NCBI GenBank assembly: GCA_009667805.1
Contig: CM019067.1
Span: forward strand, 244,501,721 to 244,565,720
Length of the DNA: 64,000 nt
From: Leptobrachium leishanense
Lineage: Eukaryota; Chordata; Amphibia; Anura; Megophryidae
Direction of reading: 5' to 3'
Part shown: positions 1 to 11,304 of the stretch, one piece after another
Layout: each line of letters opens with the position of its first letter
Numbering within the stretch: position 1 is the stretch's first letter
Notes under the pieces: model-generated
What the model was told of the DNA's origin: nothing
Database searches by the model: none
What the model saw: only the letters and a program-made list of their open reading frames with translations
Position numbers and translations under genes: made by a program

Positions 1-1119
1 TGATCCTGCATGGAACACAGACGTGTAGTAGCTCCACCTGGCCAGCAGATGGCGACATGATCATCTGAATGCCATATAGGCTATTACAGTAAGAAATACA
101 TTGGGGATATTCCCAAATATTTCATACAGGGTTATTCAAAGAGATTCGAAAAGTCACCGCACGTTCGGTGACTTTTCGTTCTCTTCAATTCGGTTCCTTT
201 TGCCGATCCAATTTCGGTGACCCTGCGGTGTATTCAGCAAGCACCACAGGGTCCCTGAATTGCAGGGAAAAGCTGCCGCAAACCCGACGAAAACGAACCC
301 GGCAAAACCCGGCGAATGCACGCTGAAAACCTGCAAAAACATCTGGATTAACCTGCCGAAAACCACAGAAAAACCCGAGCAGGAGCCGATCGCAGCCTCT
401 GGAAAAAGCCGAGACCGCAGAAGAGGCAGTGAATAAATGAATGAATGTTTGAAAACTGAAACGCTGTTTGCAAAGAAACTACTGAGCGAAAATTTCTGAA
501 ATTTGCATATGAGGTCCAGGGAGTGATAATAAAGAGGGCTGTTACAGAAAAAATAAGTAAACTTAAAAAAAAAAATCAAAACAGGATCGCACTTTTAAAA
601 AAACAAATCCATAAAAATGCTTAAAATATCCTAAAAAATCTATAAATAAAGAGACTCTTTACTGCAGAATTTTATAATGAACGGTTTATTAGATATTTAA
701 TTAAAATGGGAATATTTTTAACATTGAAGCCTATAGGATTCTCCTGAATAAACCTGCCGCATGAATCCCCCGAATGGCAGGGCATTAGGGGAACCTTTCA
801 CTGCTGGTTTGTGTTCTCTGAATAGCTGAAGCAGTGCTTTTTCATGGGGATTTCACTGCCCTCAAACAGGCACCGAACAGGCACCGTATGTGCAGGCAAT
901 TCGCCAGGATTTGGCGAATTGCCTGCTCTCTGGATAGCCGAATGGCCAAGAAAGGTAACCGAACGCTGATTTTCAGCGTTTGGTTATCTTTCTCAAGCAA
1001 TTCGGATCTCTTTGAATCACCCTGATAGTGAGTAATTAACTAAAAATGATTTTCCAAAAAACACCAAGGGTTCCCGATGGTGTTTTTTTGGAAAAATTGC
1101 TTGGTAGCAAAGGGGTTAA
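1..1119. repeat. C-family TTAA-type element, left part cut by window edge, split by A element
   Basis: The flanks at 1-126 and 1025-1119 together match the copy at 50790-51066: a segment beginning near 'ctgatcctgca', then 'ggccagcagatgg', 'attacagtaag', 'cccaaatatttc' and 'aaaatgattttcc'. It ends in 'aggggttaa', giving TTAA at 1116-1119. Full copies at 30067-30515 and 35263-36637 have TTAACCCCTTCA-type ends. TTAA duplication with CCC-starting ends is typical of piggyBac-like elements, so I infer a non-autonomous piggyBac relative. No coding sequence is seen. Confidence 0.6.
127..1024. mobile_element. A-family MITE-like element, copy A1, inserted in C
   Basis: The ends are inverted: CAGGGTTATTCAAAGAGAT at the left and its near complement at the right. 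The insertion is flanked by ATA on both sides (124-126 and 1025-1027). It carries three internal hairpins: 149-176 (centre ACGT), 893-925 (arms CAGGCAATTCGCCA) and about 953-990. Seven copies occur in this window, each about 0.75-0.92 kb when uninterrupted, with no conserved ORF. It is therefore a non-autonomous DNA element. The superfamily is unclear; a 2-3 bp target duplication fits Tc1/mariner or Harbinger types. Confidence 0.75.
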
Positions 1120-2452
1120 ATAAATGTATTTAATTAAGATTATGTTGAATGCCTTCAACGCTAACCCTCTATGGGATGTGCTGTGTAATGTGAGCACAGA
1201 TTTGGCGAACAACAATCTAGTAGTGTCATAATGGAAATCTTGATCATACAGAATTGAAGCGTTCCTATGACATAATGTTTTATTTAATAACTACATGAGA
1301 TGGGTCAAAGCAATCATAAGGGTGTGACAAATAATAATATTTGCATCATGCATCCGCAAAATTACTGCTGTGGATATTATTTGCTTTAAAAAATGATTCT
1401 ATGGGATCTGATCAAAGACACTTAAATCCATGCTCATCGAAATGAAGAAAATTGGTAATAACTGTCTTGATTTGAAAACAGGATACATTGAGTGAAAATA
1501 TCAAACGGACCTAGAACTAATACTCATGTCATGTTAATTGTCCATTTCCACTGGTTCCACAATTTAGAATTAACATTAATAACTTTAAGAATTAAAAGCT
1601 ATATATGAGATTGAATGAGGAAAATGTTGTGATTTATAGACAGTCGGTTTACAAAGGTTTGATCATTAGAGGACATTTAAACATGAATATCCACTTGTAA
1701 GCTTTTCCTTATACAACAGCTGTCAGCTGACATCATCGGCATCTTCTTGCATGATGCACAGATGCCTTAATACAGGCAATGCCAGCATGAAAAAGGATAC
1801 TGACGATGAGGAAATCCATCTCTGTAGAGGACAATTGTGGATTTTCTGTTGTATGGAAACAAACTGTCCTATATTTCCTCTTTAACTCCTTCCTTTCCAA
1901 GCTATTTGCCAAAAAACCACTGGCAGGACCGAGTGAAAGTGACTTACCATTATCCACACCCGTGAAAATATACAGAGGTGTCCCAATATCTATGTTCACT
2001 GTCACCTGTTCTGGCCAAAAAGTGCTACTACATCTAGTCTACATTACAGCAAAGACTCTATTTTTTGTGAAGTTAAAACAGACCTGCAAGCTTGTCAATT
2101 ATTTAAACACATTGGCTGTCATATCTGATGTGTTGAAATTTCATTACAATAAAATAAATTCCTTTGTATTGCTCCAGAATTAGACCACATCAAGTATATT
2201 CAACATTGGGCGCTGGTATGTCCTTTTGAAGAGTGAGTATACTTGAGTTTGATATTGACGGGCATAAGTTGTATAATTAATGAGGTTGTTTGGGATATGT
2301 CACCTGAGCACCTAAATATTAAATATTCAAAAACACAGAGTGATAGGAACTTAACAAGGGTCAGTATACTGATTGAGCTGTAACTAATAGCATGCAGCGA
2401 ACCCAGATAGGTTATAAAGCTGCAGAACTGAAGCCGTGCTCCATCATCCTAA
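1120..2452. other. Unassigned sequence, no gene supported
   Basis: AT-rich sequence without recognisable repeat ends. Two overlapping ORFs lie on opposite strands near 1733-2183 (125 codons on plus, 90 on minus). Neither shows a motif I recognise and neither has splice or promoter context, so I do not call a gene. Confidence 0.4.
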
Positions 2453-2610
2453 TTAACCCCTTTGCTGTTGAGCTTTTCCACACATGTGCGGAGATCATTT
2501 TCACCATTTTTGATCATCATAATTAGTCACTATTTGAGTTATGTTTTATAGGTCCCAGACAAATTATATATCATTTTTACCAGCAGACTCTTCAGACTCA
2601 ATATACTATA

Positions 2611-3808
2611 CACAGAGTGGCTAGATTATTATGACCACCCCATCAGTACTTCGTTGGGCCACCTTTTGCCTTCAATACTGCGGCGATTCTTCTTGGCATT
2701 GACTCCACGAGCTGTTGAAAGGTGATGCAAGAAATCTGACACCATGCCTGATGAATAGCACTGTCCAGTTCTGTGAGATTTGATGGTTGTGGAACGAGCT
2801 GCCTGATGGCTCTTTCAACTTTGTCCCACAAATGCTCAATTGGATTGAGATCTGGTGATTGTGGGGGCCACCTAAGCAAGGTAAATTCTCCCTCGTGTTC
2901 TAGAAACCACTCCTGCATAATACGAGCACCGTGGCATGGCGCATTGTCTTGTTGGAAGAAGCCATCTCCATTGGGATACGCCATCAACATGATAGGATGA
3001 ACTTGATCAGCAAAGATGCTTCGGTATGTTGTGCTATTCAGACGTTGTTCCACACGAATTTAAGGGCCCCCAACCATAACACTGCCCCCACCAGCTTGAA
3101 GGGTTGCACTCATGCATGTGGGGTGCATGCTTTCATGCTGTTTCCGCCAAATTCTCACTCTGCCATCTGCATGATGCAACTGGAAACATGATTCATCGGA
3201 CCACATAACTTTTTTCCAATGCTCGACTGTCCAATCCTTGTGTTCCTGTGTGAATTGGAGACATTTTATCTAGTTAACTGCAGACAGCAAAGGTGTTCAA
3301 ACAGGCCTTCGGCTTCCATATCCCATACGATGCAGTGTACTTCGAACAGTGCGTTCAGAGATCATTTGAGAGGATCCCTGATTAAGATCTGCAGTAATTT
3401 GATGCACGGTTGCCCTTCTGTTGTCTTGTACCAGTCTTGCCACTCTCCGTTCTGCCCTAACATTGACTAGTCGCTGACAGCCACAATTAACATGTTCAGA
3501 CCCAGATTTTTGTCTGACAGTTCAGTCTGTAAACACTTTAACAACAGCTGCTCTTGAACATTTAACAAATTCTGCTATTTTGCTGATACTCGCTCCATGG
3601 CTCAGAGTGCCAACCTTCATCCCACTTTCAAAGGCTGTTGAATTGCGTTGTTTACCCCTATCTTCAGAAAAAAAATCACTTCTACTGTCGTGGTAAACAA
3701 CCTGCTTCCCTATTTATAATGGTCTGGCCCTCTAGTAACTTCAGCGCAAAATTATAGCTAATTTGCCCAAAAAAAGTCAGGTGGTCATAATAATCTGGCC
3801 ACTCAGTT
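2611..3808 (-). mobile_element. Tc1/mariner-like transposon with DD36E spacing
   Basis: TA sits at 2609-2610 and at 3809-3810. The inverted ends share GAGTGGCYAGATTATTATGA. The interior carries a decayed transposase on the minus strand. It is about 1.2 kb long, the normal size for a short-TIR Tc1/mariner element. It lies inside B1, so it inserted after B1. Confidence 0.85.
2643..3680 (-). pseudogene. Decayed Tc1-like transposase (DD36E)
   Basis: This is the cut-and-paste transposase of the element at 2611-3808; it would bind the inverted ends and catalyse excision and insertion in the nucleus. An open segment of 136 codons (2643-3053) contains FFQQDNAPCHGARI and [16 protein letters not shown], the second Asp and the catalytic Glu of the DDE domain. 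I count 36 residues between them, against 34 in the other Tc1 copies here. Upstream on the same strand, translated pieces include MWSDES (first Asp, near 3205) and an N-terminal helix-turn-helix region around 3450-3600. In-frame stops and frameshifts break the upstream part: for example, a TAA lies just 5' of the open segment. The start is approximate. DD36E spacing is reported for the Incomer group of Tc1/mariner elements; membership here is inferred from the count alone. Confidence 0.82.
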
Positions 3809-4153
3809 TATATATCACTACTATAGGAGTTATTCAAAGAGAGCCGAATAGGCCTCCAAATTGCATCAAGCAGTAAATTTCCCCGTTCGGTGTAATTTCG
3901 TGGCCATTCGGCTATTGAAAAGCTGACAATTCGCCAAATATTTTGGCGAATTGCCAGCGAAATAAGATGATCTTCGACTGCAGTGAAATTCCCATAGAGA
4001 AGCAATGGTTAATCTATTTAGAGAACACCGAACAGCACCGAAATGACAGTGAAATGTCCTGATATTCAGTGATTTCATGTGGCAGGTTTAATCAGGCGAA
4101 TCCCATAGGTTTCAATTTAAAAAATATTCCCATTTTTATTGAATATTGATTAA

Positions 4154-5280
4154 CCCCATAAGGACCACTGACGTACATAGTACGTCCATGGGAAAATTCC
4201 CCTTAAGGACCAAGGATGTACTATGTACGTCATGGTCCTTTAACCCCCTCTCCCTCGCTATTCTCACCACTCTGGCTGGAGTCCCACGTCGGTCTGACTT
4301 CCTAGAAGCTGGCCTGACAGTTTTATGGGCTCCAGCCATCACAATGGCGTCATCGCTGTGCGCGATAACTTCATTTTTTTAGTCTCTGACCTGCACCTGC
4401 ATGGGGGAATCTGAAAGGGGAGGGAGGAAGGTCATTTGGACCCCTCTCCCTCCCCAATGGCTGAATGAAGAAAAAAAAGAGAGGCACCGCTGGAGAGGGC
4501 AGAGTCACTGCTGAGCCTTTTCACCTCTGTGTGCTGAGCTAATTTTTATCGTTTTAGTCATCCTGTTTAAACGCAATTTGAAGTCACGTTTTATTATACG
4601 AATTTCCAAGTGACAATCATGGTTCCAATTGTCACTAGTTTATATAAAATGTAACTTTTATTATTCTGCATATAAAACCAGTTATTAAAAACCACTCACT
4701 GGTGGTTAAACAAACACACAAAAACACAAGATTTGCCGGTTGGGTATTGATTTTTAAACTTGCCCTATTTGTTCAGTTGTTATCGCCAATATCTCCCATA
4801 TTTCTGTTCTCTATTGCTTAATCAGTAAGAAGCCAACCTTTGTGGGTTGGTGGGTATAGGACAGTAAGAAGAAAAGGTTTCAACGACGTAAAATCATAGC
4901 AAAAGGAGCACTCCCCATCTTACTTCTATGAAGAAATTGGCAAGATGAATCAAAATATATATCCCTAACTCAGCATAATACTCAGCACACTCTACGCATT
5001 TCGCTACCTTATTGCAGCGTCATCAGGAGTTGCGAAAGGTTCATTATGTACAGAAGCAATGAAATATTTTATAGTAAATTATATGATATGATGAAAATAA
5101 TGGTATCTTTAGAAAGTTAATTTAATGGCGAGAAAAATGGTATTATAATGGTATAATATGTGCAAGTTCCATGAACGAGTAAGAGGAAAATTTGAACTAA
5201 ACATAAACAGCGCAGAAATGTAAAAACAGCAGTGGGTACTATTGGACAGACAATGGTAATATCTGCTGGTCACTATGGGG
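4154..5280. mobile_element. TTAA-type (piggyBac-like) element nested in A6
   Basis: TTAA lies at 4150-4153 and 5281-5284. The ends are CCCCATAAGGACCACTGAC on the left and the near complement GTCACTATGGGG on the right. The left part has imperfect repeats of 'gacgtacatagtacgtc' type. At about 4507-4600 it contains B-like sequence ('gctgagccttttcacc', 'ttttattata'), which then passes into sequence holding a hammerhead-like motif. No ORF with recognisable similarity is present. Confidence 0.7.
4986..5032 (-). ncRNA. Hammerhead-like ribozyme motif, Penelope-type
   Basis: The minus strand reads, in order: stem I strand ACTC, core CTGATGA, an arm GCT, a loop, an arm AGC, core GAAA, a short stem III region TGCGTA, and stem I strand GAGT. 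These are the parts of a hammerhead in the right order. The first base pair of stem II is a mismatch (C/C), and stem III is very short, so it may be weak, may act only as a dimer, or may be dead. Minimal hammerheads with very short stem III are known in the terminal repeats of Penelope-like retroelements. I infer that a fragment of such an element lies here. Confidence 0.5.
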
Positions 5281-6420
5281 TTAAATCCTTTATTCTTTTA
5301 ATGTGCAGCAAAAAATCTATTTATTTATTAGGATTTTTTAAGCATTTTTCGGGATTTTTCCAGCAAAAAATAGTTTTCAGTTTTTTTTTAAATAGCAGGT
5401 TTTTTTCTGTAACAGACCTTTTTGTTATTATTCATTGGACCTTATATGTAATTTTCAGGCATTTTCACGCAGTAGTTTTTTTGCAAAGAGCTTTTAAAAG
5501 TTGTGGTGGTTTTTTTTGTGGTTTTTTTTACCCCATTCGTCAGCTTGTCAGCTTTTTCCAGCAGCTGGTCGGCGCTCTGTTCGGCGAATTGTAGTTTTTT
5601 TTTGGATGCGTTTGGGGCTTTTGCGGCGGATCGTCGGATGCGACTGGCATTTTTTCAGCGGTGTTGCGGCAGTTTTTTCATTTGGATCGGCGTTTTTTCC
5701 GGCGGCTTTTCAGATGTGTTTGGCAGCTTTTTCCTGTAGTTCGGGACTGTGCAGTGAATGCTGAATTCACCACAGGGTCAGGGAATTTGATCCCCCAAAG
5801 TACGGGGACGAAAGAGCACCGAAATTTCAGTGGAATTTCAGTGCTCTTTGAATAACCCTGCAAGTGTATACGTCATCTCAAGCCAGAATACTATAAAAAT
5901 ACAAAAAAGTGTAACTTTCCATTCAGAAAACAAATATCTGCAGCTTGAAAATCTATTATATCACATTTTATCATCCAAACCTTTGTGGTCATATTTTTTA
6001 AGACATACTATTTTATGAAATGGAGAACCTGACATTGCATTTTTCTACGGAAATATGCCATTTTAACCAAAGCTGAAAAAAATAAAATTCCCTTATATTT
6101 TAGTGTATTGCTTTTCCTGAATAATGTGAAATAATATGACTATGCATAAAACACTGCACTTGATCCCAGCCTGCGATATAGGAAGGTGATCAATGGCAAT
6201 TACATTGTTGGTTTTATATGTGAAAAGCAAACCATGCCTTAGAAGAAATAAAAAATAAAAATAATATTTTTTTTTGTAATTTATTTTTACACATCATCAT
6301 TGATATGGTATGGTATCCTTGGAAAGACCAGACCCTGATCTGTCCAATGACACTTCATCAGACCCTTGGGAGGTGCATATTATGGAGAACCAGGGGTCCA
6401 AAGCACCCCCTCCTCACTAC

Positions 6421-7147
6421 TTAGTGCCATGCATCTTACATTTTAAATGACAGTGTATACTTGTAATGTTGTGGGTTGGGAATTCAGGGGTGCATACCAG
6501 GAAAGGCCAATACGTAGCACTAGGAAGCCCTATAGCCAGGTCCGGTACATTCCTTAATGTGGCTGGGGATAGCAATGATGGAACAGGGGTTGACCTATAA
6601 GGCAGGGACAGCAATAAGTAAGAGAAACACCCGTCTTTAGGTAGCTGGCAAAAATTACAGGAAAGGAGAGAGAAAAGACAAACAACAAATATGGCTCAAA
6701 TTTATGCGATAAGCCAGACGAGCAGATACGAGGATGTACAGGTAAGTATAGTCAAGCCGGTATGAAGGGAAACCAGAGGTACTCAATTCGAAATCCAATC
6801 CGAGTCTAAAGGAGAACCAGAAATACACAATGCAATAGCCAACCCGGGTCAATACATGAGTAAGCAGTCAACAGAGTAATGAATGGAGGATCAGAACAAA
6901 ATAAAAAATAGAAATTAGGATTTTAAATAGTGCATCCTTACTCCTGATTGGCTGGAATCATCACAGAGCCCCAAAACGTGAGTGTGCGCCTGGGCGAATG
7001 CGCAATGACATCACACGCAGCGACATTACATGCGCGATGGGCAACCGGCGGCTCACGTGCACCTCACAGGAGCGGGATGCTGGCCAGATGTCTGATCGGG
7101 GTCTGCAAGTGGTTCATGCTGACATGTCTGAGTGAGGTCTTACAATA
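6421..7147. other. Unassigned, possibly LTR-like sequence
   Basis: There are no clear termini. The block at about 6900-7080 changes from AT-rich to CpG-rich sequence ('gtgcgcctgggcgaatgcgc', 'gatgggcaaccggcg'), as LTR or MITE interiors in this window do. No matching second copy was found, so it is left unclassified. Confidence 0.3.
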
Positions 7148-7380
7148 ATAAAGCATTTTGCCATCTTTTCCATATTTTCACTCAGTGTGGAAAATGAGAA
7201 GCTGATTTACTGCAACAGTATTGTTTGAGTTATAAACAAAAGAGGACAATGACGCTGCCCAAGGACCAAAAAGAAAAAATGCAGGAAATTTTGAGGGGAG
7301 TAGAGGAAGGAGAAGATTCAAATACTTTTGAGGTGCAGAGGATGGAAATACAGAGGTCCAAGGGAACCCTCATTTCACCT
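7148..7380. repeat. B-tail-like fragment left of the LINE
   Basis: This stretch resembles the right-hand part of B elements and the segment at 9262-9575: 'aataaagcattttgcc', a purine-rich stretch, then 'acagaggtccaagggaacc', comparable to 'actggggtccaagaacc' at 9520. Similarity is judged by eye and is modest. Confidence 0.3.
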
Positions 7381-9261
7381 CCTATTATTATTATTATTGT
7401 TATTCTTTATTTATACAGTGTCAGCATGTTCCTCAGTGCTGAACAATGGGCACAATATAGACAAGGTTACAATACATTGAGACTGAACAACATTTTGACA
7501 AACCAGTACAGGAGGAAACAAAGGCGCTATTTCCTTGGAAATTTACAATCTAAAAGGGTTGGGGTGGAAACAGGAGGAGAGGACCTCAAGGTTAGAGTGA
7601 TGGACTGGTTGGGCCAGTGAGATATATTAGTGAGTCGGGTGGTAGGCTTGCATGAATAGGAATGTCTTAAGGGAGCATTTGAATGACCGAAAGCTTGGGC
7701 AAAGTCTGACAATATGAGGGAGAGTGTTCCAGAGGATGAGGGCTGTGGTGAGAAATCCTGCAGTCTATCATGGGAAGAGGTACTGTGGGAAGAAGCTTGG
7801 CATAGGTCACTGTTTGACCCTAGGGAGTGGGCTGGGGTGTATTTGGTGATTAATGAGGACTGATTGTGTGGAGCTGAGTTAGTGAGAGATTTGTAGGTCA
7901 GTGTAAGAATTTTCAATTAAATTCTATAGTGGATGGGGAGCCAGTGAAGGGACTCGTAGAGACAGAGTGGTGGGTGAGGTAGATGAGCCTGGCAGAGACA
8001 TTCAGAATGTAATTTTCGTGGGGAGAGGCGGGAGAGAGGGAGATCAGCTAAAATATAATTACAATAGTCAAGTCAGGAGATTACAAGGGAGTGGATGAGT
8101 TGCTTTGTTGTATCAGCAGTAAGAAATGGCCGAATTCTGGAAATATTACATAATTGGCAGTGGCAGGAGGAGGAAAGAGATGGGATGTGGGGGATGAAGG
8201 ACAAAGCAGAGTCAAGTGTTACTCCAAGACAGCGAACCGGACTTGATGGGGAGATAGTGATACCATCAACCATGATAGATAAGTCAGGAGGTGGAAAGGC
8301 ATTAGAGGGAGGAATTAGTAGGAGCTCAGTTTTCATCATGTTAATCTTTAGGTGGTGAGAGGCCATCCAGGAGGAGATGCAGGATAAACAGTCACTGATT
8401 ATGGAAAGGACAGGAGGAGAGAGATCAGGGGTAGAGAGGTAGCTCTGAGTATCATCAGCATATAGGTGGTAATTAAACCAAAGCTGTTGATGATTTTCCC
8501 CAGGGAGGAGGTGTAGCTAGAAAAGAGGACCTAGGACAGAGCCTTGAGGTAAACCAACTGATAGATGCATTGAAGTGGAGAAGTTACCAGCAAATGACAC
8601 AGAGTAGGACCTAATAGACAGATAAGAGTCAATCCAAGAGAGTGGAGTGTCACAGAGTCCGAGAGAGCTGAGAGTATGTAGAAGAAGGGTGTGGTTGACA
8701 GTGTCAAAAGCAGCTGTGAGGTCAAGCAGGATGAGAATAGAATAGTGGTTGTGGTTTTTAGCATTTAGGGGGTCATTGGTGACTTTAGTGAGGGCAGTTT
8801 CGGTTGAGTGTGGGGACGAAAGAGTGATTGCAGGGGGTAAAGTAGGGAGTTAGAGGACAGGAAGAGGGAGAGGCGGTTGAAAACTAGTTTTTCCAAGAGA
8901 TTAGAGGTAGATGGAAGCAGGGATACAGGTGATAGTTGGATGGAGAGTTGAGATTGAGGGAGGGTTTATTTAGGATAGGGGTAACCTGCGAGTGTTTGAA
9001 GGCAGATGGGAAGGAGCCAGTGGAGAGAGATAGCTTGAAGGTGTGTGTGAGAGCAGGGGCGAGGGAGGAGGAGAGTGGAGGTATTAGATGTGAGGGAATG
9101 GGGTATAGAGGGGGACGTAGTGAGATGTCAGCTGTACAGTAAAGAATTGACTTCCTCAGTGGCTGGGAGGAAGTGGCAGATGGTAGCATAGGAGGCTTCT
9201 GGGAGTGGAGGTGGTGGATTACTGGTTTGTGCCAGGAAATTGCATAGTAGTGCACAGCTAG
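7381..9261 (-). mobile_element. L2-like LINE, 5' truncated
   Basis: On the minus strand the element runs from about 9261 down to an (ATA)n tail at 7384-7397 ('tattattattattatt'). It contains a decayed reverse transcriptase and its C-terminal region, then a 3' region matching a second LINE tail at 27693-28985 ('tttacaatctaaaaggg' against 'cttacaatctaaggg'). A short simple-sequence 3' tail is usual for L2/CR1-type LINEs. B-like fragments lie on both sides. Confidence 0.75.
7527..9255 (-). pseudogene. L2/CR1-type LINE ORF2 reverse transcriptase remnant
   Basis: This encoded the polyprotein that reverse-transcribes LINE RNA at its insertion site. Motifs are visible in order on the minus strand, in shifting frames. 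At 8884-9100: SLSTGSFPSAFKHSQVTPIL and PSNY (RT fingers). At 8691-8720: [10 protein letters not shown], with the first catalytic Asp. At about 8530-8565: [11 protein letters not shown]. At 8448-8462: YADDT, the RT active-site box. At 8073-8366: MASHHLKINMMKTELLL and LGVTLDSALSFIPHI (RT thumb). At 7527-7916: TYKSLTNSAP and a serine-rich stretch typical of the C-terminus. Several frameshifts and stops separate these blocks, so it cannot make a full protein. The N-terminal endonuclease is missing. Family assignment (L2 rather than CR1) is by eye. Confidence 0.8.
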
Positions 9262-9575
9262 CGTTTTAGATGATAAAGTGTGTAATAAAACACTGCGCTA
9301 TCTCTGCTGTGCTCACTGTCAGCATCAAAAATGAAAAGGTGAGCTGCTGCAGCAACATGGTTTACTTTATATGTGAAAAAGCAAACAATGCCACTGTTTT
9401 AGAGCAGGAAAAAACAACAACAAAAATATCTCTTCATATTTTATTTTTTTTACAAATAACTTTGTCATGTATGGCATAATTGGAAAGGCTACCTTCTAGG
9501 TGGTATAGAAGTGGAGATACTGGGGTCCAAGAACCTCTATCTCCACTGCCAAATTTTCTTTAGTTCCGCTGTAGT
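9262..9575. repeat. B-tail-like fragment right of the LINE
   Basis: Shares 'aaaacactgc', 'atatgtgaaaaagcaaac' and a 'gg(c/t)ataattggaaaggc' block with B1 at 6150-6420, and ends with 'ctatctccactgcc' as in B2 (13460). Probably the remnant of a B element. Confidence 0.4.
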
Positions 9576-11090
9576 TAAGGGAGGTTGTCTCGCATCATCA
9601 TGTCACAATTAAAGGCCTTAGTGCATTCCAACAGTGACAGGCCGAGAGTAGGAGATACTACTAGTAAAGGAGACTCTGAATTATCAGATAGAAAGAGAAT
9701 CAGGAAAGATTAGAATCCTAAAGATCTACCGTATGTCATGAAGAGTTTGTAGAATAGTACATGACAGCGTCAATGGCAAATGAGAGGTTAAAAAGAGTTA
9801 GTAGAGAGTCATGGGCTTTAGATTTAGTAGGTATTAAGTCATTGGTTAGTTAATTAGTGCTGTTTTGAGTCAAATACAGAAAGCTAAAACTAGATAGCTG
9901 AGGGTCAATGCTTTGCTTAGGAGTACTCGTGAATCTAATGCGTTCCTATCCTTACAGGTGGAGGATGGACAGTTACTCTGGGTGTCATTACCTAAGTGAA
10001 GCACCTTTACTTTCAGTAGAACATCTGTTTTTCCAGAACTACAATACATCTGTATTTCACTCCTTCAGATAGAATTTCAAAGAAATAAAATGTTAGAAAG
10101 AAGTCTCTTCAGTGGCCTCTTGAGACATAACACACGGAGCAAATTCAAAACCGAATTGCAAACAGTCTTATATGGATTCTGTAGGGAACCCCAGCTCAAG
10201 CCACTTTGGCATGGGGCATTGGTTTCATATGTAAAAAGTTTGCCAAATAAGTATTTGACACAGATATCAACAAACATAATAGTAAAGCAACTTAACATGT
10301 TCAATATGTAGATGTTAAATGCATACCCCTGAAAAAAACGGATTCATTGCAATTCCTTGGATGGTCTTTAAAGAAAGAGAGAGAAATAAAGCGTTTAATT
10401 GTGATTAATAAAAGCTGTTTTTGCATAAGGTTTTGGATATCAACTGCTATATATCAACTGTAAAAATGTCTTATCCAGCGAGATAAAATATATATATTGG
10501 TGTGTTAGACTTTAAAGAATGCTATACAATATATATGGTTTTGAAGGAACACAAGCATATAAAAAAAGAAAACTGATAGCTTGCGGCCTCAATAAAATAT
10601 GCAATATTTGGCTCAGAATTCCATAATTGGGTTATAAATATACTTCTGTTATGCATGAGTAGCTTAGCCTTCAAACGTCATGAGAACAAGGATTATTATA
10701 ACATGTAAAGACATTTGCTGAGGTGTTAAAGAGTATATACATAAAATATCTACTTTGGTTTTAAACCCTTTCACTACTGAGTACTTATTGTTGAAATATA
10801 TCATAACATTGTTTGACACATGGAATGTGTATTTAACACTTAAATATAGTGTAGGATAAAGTAGTGATCTAACATAAATATTGTTATTTTGAGGTTGTTA
10901 ATATATAATATATATTTGCTTAATTTTCATTTTTCATATATTAGCTTATCCGTTACAGAAACATTACTGGGATGAAAGGTAATAAACTCTAGATGAATGT
11001 TTCTCAACCTTCTAAGGAGAAGTACCCCTGGAGGTCTAAAAATAAATCCTAAGTACCCTGTCTTGAGAAAGTAATGTCTATTGATTGGGT
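9576..11090. other. Unassigned AT-rich sequence
   Basis: No gene and no element end could be defined. A 'taaaccctttcactactgag' block at 10763-10782 resembles the ends of the TTAA-type C/B elements, but a partner end was not found. Confidence 0.35.
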
Positions 11091-11265
11091 GTGATGGTTT
11101 CTGTGTGTGTGTATTGTCAGTATATGTGTCTGTGATGTGTGTGTAATGTCAGTATATGTGTTTGTGATGGAATCTGTGTGTACAATGTCAGTATATGTGA
11201 GTTTTATGGTGTGTGTGTGTAATATCAGTGTATGTGTGCATGCTGCAATAACAGATACACACACT
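11091..11265. repeat. GT-rich microsatellite
   Basis: Imperfect (TG)n with repeated blocks of 'gtcagtatatgtg', about every 35-45 bases. It produces spurious cysteine/valine-rich ORFs on both strands. Confidence 0.85.
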
Positions 11266-11304
11266 TACACTGATAAACACATAAACAATCCCTAACCAAC
11301 TAAC

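Larger units (their letters stand above)
3822..5860. mobile_element. A-family element, copy A6 (divergent), with nested TTAA element
   Basis: The left end is 'ggagttattcaaagag' and the right end 'ctctttgaataaccctg'. The A-core sequence stops at 4149 ('attgaatattga') and resumes at 5285 ('atcctttattc'), interrupted by the TTAA element at 4154-5280. Its terminal hairpins differ from the other A copies (for example 'gaaatttcagtggaatttca' at 5821-5840), so it is an older or separate subfamily. Confidence 0.65.
2457..6420. mobile_element. B-family TTAA-type element, copy B1, host of nested insertions
   Basis: The left end follows TTAA at 2453-2456 and reads 'cccctttgctgttgagc'. The B sequence runs to 2610, is split by a Tc1-like element (2611-3808), continues for about 13 bp, is split again by an A element (3822-5860), and resumes at 5861 with 'caagtgtatacgtcat'. 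This order matches uninterrupted B2 at 12868-13918: 'gctgagc', 'ttttattat', 'cagactc', 'gtatacgtcat', 'tttggtatcattggaaag'. The right limit is unclear; similarity fades near 6420. Confidence 0.65.

Noticed and set aside
1733..2183. Overlapping ORFs on both strands (125 and 90 codons) as a host exon
   Set aside because: No recognisable motif, no splice-site logic, and both strands open; frame length is within chance for this composition.
5232..5764. Phe/Leu-rich ORFs as a membrane protein
   Set aside because: They read T-rich A6 element DNA; hydrophobicity comes from poly-T runs.
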